This document shows, one piece after another, positions 1 through 5,108 of a DNA stretch of 10,633 nucleotides. The DNA comes from Thermopetrobacter sp964430935 (GTDB lineage: Bacteria; Pseudomonadota; Alphaproteobacteria; Rhizobiales; Aestuariivirgaceae). The first letter of the stretch is position 1; the number at the start of each line of letters is the position of its first letter. The DNA lies in the NCBI GenBank assembly GCA_964430935.1, contig CAYSHK010000034.1, positions 1 through 10,633 of the forward strand, in the 5' to 3' direction. Below the pieces are notes generated by a model. That model was not told the DNA's origin. It did no database searches and worked only from the letters and a program-made list of their open reading frames with translations. A program made the translations under genes and the position numbers.

Positions 1-117
1 CACACGGCGGGCAAGATGCGCAAGAACCGCATCCGCGTTCTGGCGGGGGACCGCGTGCTGGTGGAGATGACGCCCTACGATCTCACGAAGGGCCGCATCA
101 CCTACCGCTTCAAGTAG
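1..117 (+). CDS. infA: Translation initiation factor IF-1, C-terminal part (5' end outside window)
   Basis: IF-1 is a small OB-fold protein that binds the 30S A site and helps IF-2 and IF-3 select the initiator tRNA. Only the last 38 codons are present, read in frame 1 from the first base to a TAG. The visible peptide carries the family's C-terminal signature: HTAGKMRKNRIRVLAGDRV, followed by VEMTPYDLTKGRITYRFK, which is the usual end of alphaproteobacterial IF-1. Nothing looks broken; the gene is cut only by the window edge. maf follows 61 bases downstream on the same strand, an arrangement common in alphaproteobacteria, so infA is probably the first visible gene of this operon. Its start, ribosome binding site and promoter are not visible. 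Identification is secure from the conserved tail, although it is too short to be listed as a long ORF. Confidence 0.95.
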   Translation, partial: HTAGKMRKNRIRVLAGDRVLVEMTPYDLTKGRITYRFK

Positions 118-122
118 GCCGC

Positions 123-145
123 GCGGCCGCCGGCCGCTTCCTTCA
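123..145 (+). terminator. Possible weak intrinsic terminator or spacer hairpin after infA
   Basis: Six bases after the infA stop codon a 6-bp perfect GC stem (GCGGCC at 123-128 with GGCCGC at 132-137, loop GCC) is followed by the pyrimidine-rich TTCCTTC. The stem is short and the T-run is interrupted, so it could reduce read-through from highly expressed infA into maf or merely stabilise the infA message. It is a weak candidate, and GC-rich DNA makes such stems easily by chance. Confidence 0.25.
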
Positions 146-178
146 TCCGGTGGGGCAGGGGAGAGGACAACCGCGCCA

Positions 179-817
179 ATGACCGTGTCTGACGTCAAGC
201 TCGTTCTGGCCTCGGCCTCGCCGCGCCGTCTCGCCCTGCTGGAGCAGGCGGGACTGAAGCCGGATCTGCTCAATCCCGTGGACATCGAGGAAATCCCGGC
301 GAAACGCGAGACGCCGCGCGCCTTCGTGCAGCGCATGGCGCGCGAGAAGGCGGAGGCCGCGCGGGAGGCGCCCGTCGTGCGCGGTCTGGAGGGAGAAGTC
401 TTCATCCTTTCCGCCGACACCGTCGTCGCCATCGGCCGGCGTATTCTCGGCAAGGCCTCGACGGCCGAGGAGGCGCGGTCCATGTTGCGCCTTCTGTCCG
501 GGCGTTCCCACAAGGTGCTGACCGCCGTGGCGCTCGTCACCCCGGCGGGCCGCACGCGTCTGCGCATCGTCGAGACGAAGGTACGCTTCAAGCGCCTGTC
601 TCTGGAGGACGTGCGCACCTACGTGGACTGCGACGAATGGCGCGGGAAGGCCGGCGCATACGCCATCCAGGGGCGTGCCGGCGCTTTCGTGCGCCATATC
701 AATGGCTCCTACACCGGCGTTGTCGGTCTGCCCCTCTATGAAACCGTGTCGCTTCTGGATGGAAACGGCTATCCCGTGCACGAGGCCTGGCGTCTCGCCG
801 AGGGAGGGATCGCCTGA
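179..817 (+). CDS. maf: Maf-family nucleoside triphosphate pyrophosphatase (YhdE-like)
   Basis: Maf proteins are cytoplasmic house-cleaning enzymes that hydrolyse nucleoside triphosphates to the monophosphate and pyrophosphate; the YhdE-type subfamily prefers dTTP and UTP. The 212-residue protein is of normal family length (about 190-210). Visible motifs are the phosphate-binding SASPRR (residues 12-17), MAREKAEAA (53-61), the ADTVV segment (79-83) with the presumed catalytic Asp80, LSGRSHKVLTAV (106-117), YAIQGRAGAF (161-170) and GSYTGVVGLPL (176-186). The AIQG plus VVGLPL pattern fits the YhdE-like rather than the YceF-like (m7GTP) subgroup, so dTTP/UTP activity is an inference. The common GKP after the catalytic strand is GKA here (91-93). 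The ATG at 179 is preceded by GGGGAGAGG (158-165), a slightly long spacing. The stop overlaps the yacG start in TGATG, implying translational coupling. Confidence 0.93.
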   Translation: MTVSDVKLVLASASPRRLALLEQAGLKPDLLNPVDIEEIPAKRETPRAFVQRMAREKAEAAREAPVVRGLEGEVFILSADTVVAIGRRILGKASTAEEARSMLRLLSGRSHKVLTAVALVTPAGRTRLRIVETKVRFKRLSLEDVRTYVDCDEWRGKAGAYAIQGRAGAFVRHINGSYTGVVGLPLYETVSLLDGNGYPVHEAWRLAEGGIA

Positions 818-1062
818 TGCCGGACCGCGACGACAGGGAGCGGAAACGGGAGGAGGGCTCCGCGCCCGACAACGTGGAACCCCTGCGGCCGCCGCGTCCC
901 TGTCCCATCTGCGGCAAACCGAGCGTGCGCAGATACCATCCCTTCTGTTCGAAGCACTGCGCGGACCTGGATCTGCACCGCTGGCTCAGCGGCAGCTATG
1001 CCATCCCCGTCGTCGAGGAGGACGGTTCGGTGCCCGATGGCGGCGATGGTGGGGACGAATAG
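817..1062 (+). CDS. yacG: DNA gyrase inhibitor YacG (zinc-finger protein)
   Basis: YacG is a small zinc-binding protein; the E. coli homologue binds the GyrB subunit and inhibits gyrase. The 81-residue product has the four zinc ligands in the usual CxxC...CxxxC layout: Cys29 and Cys32 in CPICGKP, Cys44 and Cys48 in FCSKHCADLDLHRWL, followed by the diagnostic SGSYAIP (58-64). The first 25 residues are charged and low complexity (DRDDRERKREEG), and the tail is acidic and glycine-rich (DGGDGGDE); both ends are variable in the family. The ATG shares its A with the maf TGA stop, and the GAGGGAGGG tract (about 800-808) is a good ribosome binding site inside the end of maf. The gyrase A-subunit gene lies about 4.5 kb away on the other strand. 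Confidence is high for the family; inhibition in this organism is inferred. Confidence 0.93.
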   Translation: MPDRDDRERKREEGSAPDNVEPLRPPRPCPICGKPSVRRYHPFCSKHCADLDLHRWLSGSYAIPVVEEDGSVPDGGDGGDE

Positions 1063-1072
1063 GGCCGGGTGC

Positions 1073-1858
1073 ATGGAAACCCTTCTTCTGGCCAAGCTGC
1101 TCGTCACCGTCGTGGTCGTGGTGGCGCTGTCGCTCGTCGCCGAATACGCATCCCCCCGCCTGTCCGGGCTTCTGGCGGGCTTTCCGCATGGCGTGGCCAT
1201 CGTTCTGTTCTTCATCGGGGTGGAGCAGGGCACGGAATTCGCCGCCTCGGCCGCCGTGTACACGCTGGCCGGGCTCGCCGCCAATGCCGGTTTCGCATGG
1301 GGATACTGGAAGGCGCTCCGCCTGATCCGCCGCATGGACATGCCCCTTGCGCCTCTGGCGGCCCTGATCGTGTTCTTCGTTCTTTCCGCCCTCTTCTCGC
1401 GGCTGCCTCTGAACGTCTGGACGGCGGCGGCCCTGGCCTGCGCGGCGATCGTTCTGGTGGGCCTGCAGGTGCGGCACGAGAAGGATGTGACCATATCCCG
1501 CAGGGTGCGCATCGGCTGGCGCGAGATTCTGGCGCGGGCATTCGGCGCGGCCGCGATCGTCGTGGCCATAACCGGAGCGGCCCGGCTGATCGGTCCGGAA
1601 TGGTCCGGCCTCCTCGCGGGCTTTCCGGTCGTGACCTTTCCCTTTCTCGTGATCATCCATGCCGGATACGGCAAGGCCCCTCTGCGGACCATCCTGAAGG
1701 CCTATCCGACGGGACTGGGTTCGCTGGCCGTCTTCGCCCTTGTGGTGTCCTTCGCCTATGCCGCCCTCGGCATGATTGCGGGCACGCTGGCCGGTTTCGC
1801 GGCCGCCGCCCTCTGGCTTCTCGCCTTCCGGCACGTGCGCGGCCGCATGGCCGGATGA
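1073..1858 (+). CDS. Polytopic inner-membrane protein with internal duplication, function unknown
   Basis: I do not recognise a characterised function. The 261-residue product from the ATG at 1073 is very hydrophobic, with about nine likely membrane segments (roughly residues 6-24, 31-51, 56-76, 92-110, 115-132, 152-172, 178-199, 210-230 and 231-252) and a basic hydrophilic linker (133-150). The octapeptide SGLLAGFP occurs twice, at 31-38 and 178-185, each time just after a hydrophobic helix and at the start of another. This points to an ancient internal duplication of a four- or five-helix unit, as in many small transporters. The two copies use different codons for several residues, so the duplication is old. 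The gene begins 10 bases after yacG and probably belongs to the infA-maf-yacG unit. In-frame ATGs at 998, 1037 and 1046 would overlap yacG. I prefer 1073 because AGGG (1060-1063) sits at a suitable distance and the first helix begins directly after it. A transporter or permease is possible but unproven. Confidence 0.8.
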   Translation: METLLLAKLLVTVVVVVALSLVAEYASPRLSGLLAGFPHGVAIVLFFIGVEQGTEFAASAAVYTLAGLAANAGFAWGYWKALRLIRRMDMPLAPLAALIVFFVLSALFSRLPLNVWTAAALACAAIVLVGLQVRHEKDVTISRRVRIGWREILARAFGAAAIVVAITGAARLIGPEWSGLLAGFPVVTFPFLVIIHAGYGKAPLRTILKAYPTGLGSLAVFALVVSFAYAALGMIAGTLAGFAAAALWLLAFRHVRGRMAG

Positions 1859-1873
1859 TTCCGCCCCCTGCCG

Positions 1874-2980
1874 TCAGTCGCGGGCGGGCCTGGCCTCCGG
1901 AGCCGGGAAGAGCAGGGAGGAATCCCCGTAGGAATAGAAGCGGTAGCCCGTTTCGATGGCGTGGGCATAGGCCGCCTTCATCGTTTCCAGACCGCTGAAT
2001 GCGCTGACCAGCATGAAAAGGGTCGAGCGGGGCAGGTGGAAATTCGTGATCAGCGCGTCGATCGCCCGGAAATGGTGGCCGGGCGTGATGAAGATGTCCG
2101 TCTCCGCCGCGAACGGGTGGATGCGCCCCGTCTCGTCGGCGGCGCTTTCGAGGATGCGCAGACTTGTGGTGCCCACCGCGACCACGCGGCGGCCCGCGGC
2201 CCGGACGGCATTCAGTCGTTCCGCCACCTCTTCGGAAATTTCGCCGTATTCGGCATGCATGCGGTGGTCGCGGGTGTCCTCCACCTTGACCGGAAGGAAG
2301 GTGCCGGCTCCCACGTGCAGCGTGACGCGGGCCGTCTCCACACCCCGCTCCTCCAGCCGCCGCAGCAGCTCCGGCGTGAAATGGAGGCCGGCGGTCGGCG
2401 CCGCCACCGCTCCGTCCTTCTCCGCGTAGACGGTCTGGTAGTCCCGGCGGTCGCGCATGTCCGGGCGCCGTCGCGATGCGATGTATGGCGGCAGTGGCAT
2501 TTCGCCGACACGGGCGATCACCTCGTCCAGAACCGGACCGGACTTGTCGAATTTCAGCAGGATCTCGCCGCCCTCGCGCTTTTCCACCACCTCGGCCCAC
2601 AGTTCGTCGGCCCCGCAGGCGCATCCGGGCATGCCGAACATGATCCTGTCGCCGACGCGCAGTTTCCGTCCCGGCTTTGCGAAGGCCAGCCAGGAATCGT
2701 CCCCCACCCGGCGGTGCAGGGTGGCGGAAATGCGCGGCGAGCTGCCGTCCTGCCGGGGCGCGCGACGGCCGTAGAGCTGGGCGGGAATGACGCGGGTATC
2801 GTTGAACACCAGCACGTCGCCCGGTTCCAGCAGTTCCGGCAGGTCGCGGAACACGCGGTCCTCCAGAACGGGCTCTCCCTCCGGCCGGACCACGAGCAGG
2901 CGCGAGGAATCGCGCGGGCTGGCCGGCCGCAGGGCGATTCGGTCCTCCGGAAGGTCGAAGTCGAATTCGTCTACGCGCAT
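1874..2980 (-). CDS. queA: S-adenosylmethionine:tRNA ribosyltransferase-isomerase QueA
   Basis: QueA transfers and isomerises the ribosyl moiety of SAM onto preQ1-modified tRNA to make epoxyqueuosine, the penultimate step of queuosine synthesis at the wobble base. The 368-residue length is in the family range. Conserved blocks in order: DEFDFDLPEDRIALRP (4-19), VFNDTRVIPAQLYGRR (58-73), MPLPPYIASR (161-170), YQTVYAEKDGAVAAPTAGLH (181-200), LHVGAGTFLPVK (221-232), MHAEYGEI (241-248), VGTTSLRILES (269-279), TNFHLPRSTLFMLVSAF (312-328) and RFYSYGDSSLL (347-357). The ATG at 2980 is chosen over an in-frame one 36 bases upstream because the conserved N-terminus begins there and GAGG lies 8 bases before it. 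It follows the cytoplasmic PPIase gene by 82 bases, across a strong hairpin. No tgt gene follows; instead it converges on the membrane-protein gene 15 bases away. Confidence 0.97.
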   Translation of the reverse strand: MRVDEFDFDLPEDRIALRPASPRDSSRLLVVRPEGEPVLEDRVFRDLPELLEPGDVLVFNDTRVIPAQLYGRRAPRQDGSSPRISATLHRRVGDDSWLAFAKPGRKLRVGDRIMFGMPGCACGADELWAEVVEKREGGEILLKFDKSGPVLDEVIARVGEMPLPPYIASRRRPDMRDRRDYQTVYAEKDGAVAAPTAGLHFTPELLRRLEERGVETARVTLHVGAGTFLPVKVEDTRDHRMHAEYGEISEEVAERLNAVRAAGRRVVAVGTTSLRILESAADETGRIHPFAAETDIFITPGHHFRAIDALITNFHLPRSTLFMLVSAFSGLETMKAAYAHAIETGYRFYSYGDSSLLFPAPEARPARD

Positions 2981-3003
2981 GGACGTAACCTCGGCAGGAA
3001 GGG

Positions 3004-3040
3004 AACGGGCCGCCACTTCGTCGGAAGGGCGGCCCGTTTT
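3004..3040. terminator. Strong stem-loop between the cytoplasmic PPIase gene and queA
   Basis: An 11-bp perfect stem (AACGGGCCGCC at 3004-3014 with GGCGGCCCGTT at 3028-3038) can be extended inside by a bulged A and CTTC/GAAG around a GTCG loop. Read on the + strand it ends in GTTTTCT, a classic intrinsic-terminator shape, but no + strand gene ends nearby. Read on the - strand, the direction of the flanking genes, it is followed by CCCTTCC, a poor U-run. It could be a partial terminator or mRNA-stabilising hairpin between the PPIase gene and queA, or a block against antisense transcription. The structure itself is clear; its role is not. Confidence 0.5.
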
Positions 3041-3062
3041 CTCGCACAGTGGCGGGCGTCTG

Positions 3063-3563
3063 TCAGCCCCCGGCCTCGTCGGCCAGGACGCGGGCCTTGA
3101 CGATGCGGCCGGGGTTGGGGACCGGCTCGCCCTTCGGCAGGGCGTCCACGACGTCCATGCCTTCGACCACCTCGCCCCAGACGGTGTACTGGCCGTCGAG
3201 GAAGGGGCAGTCGGCGGTGCAGATGAAGAACTGCGAGTTGGCGGAGTTCGGATCCATGGCGCGCGCCATGGAGGCGACGCCGCGCTTGTGCGGAGCGTCT
3301 GTGAATTCCGCCCTCAGGTCCGGCTTGTCGGAACCGCCCATGCCGGTTCCGGTCGGATCGCCGCCCTGCGCCATGAAGCCCTCGATCACGCGATGGAAGG
3401 GGGTTCCGTCATAGAACCCCTCGCGGACCAGCTCCTTGATGCGGCGCACGTGCTCCGGAGCCAGATCCGGCCGCAGGCGGATGACCACCCTGCCGGACGT
3501 GGCGGGATCGGTGGTGTCGATATCGAACACGATGGTGTTTTCCGGGTCGAGATTGTCGGTCAA
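3063..3563 (-). CDS. ppiB: Cytoplasmic cyclophilin-type peptidyl-prolyl cis-trans isomerase (TTG start)
   Basis: Cyclophilins catalyse cis-trans isomerisation of Xaa-Pro bonds during folding. The 166-residue product has no signal peptide and is a single cyclophilin domain: ENTIVFDI at the start, GRVVIRLRPDLAPEHV (24-39), REGFYDGTPFHRVIEGFMAQ (47-66) with active-site Arg58, Phe63 and Gln66, GGDPTGTGMGG (67-77), RAMDPNSANSQFF (101-113) and YTVWGEVVEGMDVVD (126-140), with Trp129 at the position that often carries Trp or Phe. The start is TTG at 3561-3563. AAGGAG lies 7 bases before it (3571-3576 on the + strand), and the conserved domain begins about ten residues in. The in-frame ATG ten codons upstream (3593) has no ribosome binding site. 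It lies 76 bases after the exported paralogue. The symbol is assigned by analogy with the E. coli cytoplasmic enzyme. Confidence 0.93.
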   Translation of the reverse strand: MTDNLDPENTIVFDIDTTDPATSGRVVIRLRPDLAPEHVRRIKELVREGFYDGTPFHRVIEGFMAQGGDPTGTGMGGSDKPDLRAEFTDAPHKRGVASMARAMDPNSANSQFFICTADCPFLDGQYTVWGEVVEGMDVVDALPKGEPVPNPGRIVKARVLADEAGG

Positions 3564-3570
3564 GTGTCGT

Positions 3571-3576
3571 CTCCTT
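3571..3576 (-). promoter_or_regulatory. Ribosome binding site that fixes the TTG start of the cytoplasmic PPIase gene
   Basis: Reading the - strand, AAGGAG is followed by seven bases (ACGACAC on from the next A) and then TTG. This is a near-ideal Shine-Dalgarno for the TTG codon and lies inside the longer reading frame that begins at the ATG at 3593, which itself lacks any purine-rich site upstream. Confidence 0.7.
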
Positions 3577-3639
3577 GAAATCGGTATGTCCATGTTGCCG
3601 CGGTCCGGCCGGATGCACGGCCGGGACGCATGCGATCGT

Positions 3640-4206
3640 TCAGTCCTTGTCCACGTCGGCGGCGACGCGCACCTTCAGCATCTTGTCGGGATTCAGCGGC
3701 GGTTCGCCGCGGGCGATCCTGTCCACGCACTCCATGCCCTTCACCACCTTGCCCCATACGGTGTACTTGCCGTTCAGGAAGTGGCCGGGCTTGAACATGA
3801 TGAAGAACTGCGAGTTGGCGGAATTCGGATCCATGGCGCGCGCCATGCCGACGACGCCGCGGTCGAAGGGCACGTCGGAGAACTCCGCGGGCAGGTCGGG
3901 ATATTTCGAGCCACCCATGCCGGTTCCGGTGGGATCTCCGGTCTGGGCCATGAAGCCCTCGATGACGCGGTGGAAGACGACGCCGTCGTAGAAGCCTTCG
4001 CGGGCCAGCTTCTTGATGCGCGCCACGTGCTTCGGCGCCACGTCGGGCAGCATCTTCACCACCACCCGGCAGTTGTCCTTGAGGTCTATGTAGAGGGTGT
4101 TCTCCGGATCTAGCCCCAGTTTCTTCGCCTCGCCGGCGAAGGCTCCCGCCGCCGTCGTGAACATGGCGGCGGCCACAAGCGCGGCGGCGAAATTTCTGCG
4201 ATTCAT
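3640..4206 (-). CDS. ppiA: Exported (periplasmic) cyclophilin-type peptidyl-prolyl cis-trans isomerase
   Basis: This is a paralogue of the neighbouring cytoplasmic enzyme, with an N-terminal signal. The 188-residue protein begins MNRRNFAAALVAAAMF, continues with a small-residue stretch and ends the leader at AFA (22-24), a good signal-peptidase I site, so the mature protein probably starts near Gly25 in the periplasm. The RR-x-F arrangement in the n-region resembles a Tat leader, although the consensus Ser/Thr before RR is Asn here. The cyclophilin domain has FYDGVVFHRVIEGFMAQ (72-88) with Arg80, Phe85 and Gln88, TGDPTGTGMGG (89-99), ARAMDPNSANSQFF (122-135) and YTVWGKVVKGMECVD (148-162). The ATG at 4206 is preceded by AGGGAGA with a 7-base spacer and is chosen over upstream in-frame codons because the signal peptide starts there. 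The paralogues are closely similar and adjacent, so a tandem duplication is likely. The symbol is by analogy. Confidence 0.93.
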   Translation of the reverse strand: MNRRNFAAALVAAAMFTTAAGAFAGEAKKLGLDPENTLYIDLKDNCRVVVKMLPDVAPKHVARIKKLAREGFYDGVVFHRVIEGFMAQTGDPTGTGMGGSKYPDLPAEFSDVPFDRGVVGMARAMDPNSANSQFFIMFKPGHFLNGKYTVWGKVVKGMECVDRIARGEPPLNPDKMLKVRVAADVDKD

Positions 4207-4275
4207 GGTTTCGTCTCCCTGTTGACATGGCATTGCGGCGGACGACGCCCGTCCGCCGTGACCGGACATGGGACT

Positions 4276-4304
4276 GCCATAGCAGAAAATGCCGCCGCTG
4301 TCCG
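4276..4304 (-). promoter_or_regulatory. Candidate promoter for the exported PPIase gene
   Basis: On the - strand CGGACA (complement of 4299-4304; 4 of 6 matches to TTGACA) is followed by 17 bases and TATGGC (complement of 4276-4281; 3 of 6 to TATAAT), with TGC directly before it giving an extended -10. Transcription would start near 4269, leaving a leader of about 62 bases before the ATG. This is the only AT-richer patch in the 197-base gap. It is a prediction by eye. Confidence 0.35.
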
Positions 4305-4342
4305 TCCCCCGTTGCGGGTTCTTCCGACAGGGGCGACGGAGA

Positions 4343-4401
4343 CGCATCCGGATGGCCGCGGGGAGGCGCTCCGCCCCCTCGCGGCCTCATCCTCGGATGC
4401 G
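4343..4401 (-). other. Long nested hairpin just after the DJ-1/PfpI-family gene
   Basis: CGCATCCG (4343-4350) is exactly complementary to CGGATGCG (4394-4401). Inside it GAT (4351-4353) can pair with ATC (4389-4391), and GGCCGCG (4354-4360) pairs perfectly with CGCGGCC (4380-4386), with further G/C pairing toward the loop. The structure begins two bases after the stop codon of the DJ-1/PfpI gene and fills most of the start of the gap to the exported PPIase gene. No T-run follows on the - strand, so it is not a standard intrinsic terminator. It may protect the 3' end of the message or work as a U-tract-less terminator. The pairing is seen; the role is inferred. Confidence 0.5.
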
Positions 4402-4403
4402 GA

Positions 4404-4985
4404 TCAGCCGTGCGAGATCGTGGTGCCCAGCGCCTTCAGGAACTGCGCCATCCAGGCGGGATGCGCCGGCCATGCCGGCGCGGTGATCAGGTTGCCGTCG
4501 GTCTGGGCCTGGTCGATGGGAATGTCGGCATACGTGCCTCCGGCGGCGGTCAGGCCCGGCGCGCAGGCGGGATAGCAGGAGACCGTGCGGTCCTTCACGA
4601 TTCCCGCCGCGGTGAGGATCTGCACGCCGTGGCAGATCGCGGCGATGGGCTTTCCGGCGTCGTTGAAGGCCTGCACGAGCGCGATCACGCGCGGATCCAG
4701 TCGCAGATATTCCGGTGCGCGGCCGCCGGGAATGACGAGCGCGTCGTAGTCCTCCGCCTTGACGGCATCGAAATCCGCCGTGAGCGTGAAATTGTGACCG
4801 GGCTTTTCCGAATAGGTCTGATGCCCCTCGAAATCGTGGACCGCCGTGGCGATCTTCTCGCCCGCCTTCTTGTCGGGACAGACGGCGTCCACGTGATGGC
4901 CCACCGCGAGAAGCGTCTGGAACGGCACCATCGTTTCGTAGTCCTCGGCGAAGTCGCCGCACAGAAGCAGAATTTTCCTGGCCAT
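4404..4985 (-). CDS. DJ-1/PfpI family protein (class I glutamine amidotransferase-like fold)
   Basis: This superfamily shares a Cys nucleophile in a nucleophile-elbow and includes glyoxalase III/deglycase-like proteins and PfpI-type proteins. The 193-residue product shows LLLCGDFAEDYE near the N-terminus with Glu14 as the usual Cys-polarising acid, the DALVIPGGRAPEYL strand and loop (81-94), and AAICHGVQIL (115-124) with nucleophile Cys118 followed by His119. The C-terminus has GNLITAPAWPAHPAWMAQFL (164-183), typical of the YhbO/PfpI-like subgroup. The ATG at 4985 has GGGAGGG ten bases upstream. The exact substrate cannot be read from sequence; methylglyoxal-related detoxification or stress protection is an inference from the family. 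The gene follows coaD by 123 bases on the same strand and precedes the exported PPIase gene. It sits between coaD and the PPIase genes, which commonly adjoin each other in alphaproteobacteria, so it may be a lineage-specific insertion. Confidence 0.92.
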   Translation of the reverse strand: MARKILLLCGDFAEDYETMVPFQTLLAVGHHVDAVCPDKKAGEKIATAVHDFEGHQTYSEKPGHNFTLTADFDAVKAEDYDALVIPGGRAPEYLRLDPRVIALVQAFNDAGKPIAAICHGVQILTAAGIVKDRTVSCYPACAPGLTAAGGTYADIPIDQAQTDGNLITAPAWPAHPAWMAQFLKALGTTISHG

Positions 4986-5019
4986 GGTTCTTCGACCCTC
5001 CCTTCGTTGTCATGAGGCC

Positions 5020-5046
5020 GGGGAGATCCTCCCCATACGGAGCCTA
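5020..5046 (-). promoter_or_regulatory. Candidate extended -10 promoter and leader hairpin of the DJ-1/PfpI gene
   Basis: On the - strand TGC-TAGGCT (TAGGCT is the complement of 5041-5046) resembles an extended -10; no good -35 lies 16-18 bases upstream. The presumed leader then contains GGGGAG/CTCCCC (5020-5025 with 5029-5034), a 6-bp stem with a 3-base loop about 35 bases ahead of the ATG. This is weak evidence, read by eye. Confidence 0.25.
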
Positions 5047-5061
5047 GCACGGGGAATGGGG

Positions 5062-5083
5062 AAAAACGATGGAAGGCGCTTCC
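5062..5083 (-). terminator. Possible weak intrinsic terminator after coaD
   Basis: On the - strand, about 25 bases after the coaD stop, GGAAG-CGC-CTTCC (5-bp stem, 5071-5083) is followed by ATCG and then TTTTT (5062-5066). The stem is short and the T-run is displaced four bases, so termination would be partial at best. The location, between coaD and the candidate promoter of the next gene, fits a unit boundary. Confidence 0.35.
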
Positions 5084-5108
5084 GCGTGCGGACGGCAGGG
5101 AAGGGCGG

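Noticed and set aside
769..1834. Long - strand frames opposite yacG and the membrane-protein gene
   Set aside because: They are low-complexity Arg/Gly/His-rich shadows; the + strand frames have coherent zinc-finger and membrane-helix features.
1653..3047. 464-residue open frame on the - strand covering queA in another frame
   Set aside because: It runs antisense and out of frame through the membrane-protein end and queA, is extremely rich in Arg, Gly and Pro, and shows no motif; queA in the correct frame matches its family throughout.
1961..3100. 379-residue open frame on the + strand opposite queA
   Set aside because: It is the complement shadow of queA's codon bias; the composition is not protein-like, and queA is unambiguous.
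3581..3593. ATG at 3593 as start of the cytoplasmic PPIase
   Set aside because: No ribosome binding site precedes it, while AAGGAG correctly spaced before TTG at 3563 marks a better start at the conserved domain.
3603..3627. GC-rich hairpin between the two PPIase genes
   Set aside because: The 9-bp stem with a bulge is real, but no T-run follows on either strand; in such GC-rich sequence I cannot claim a function.
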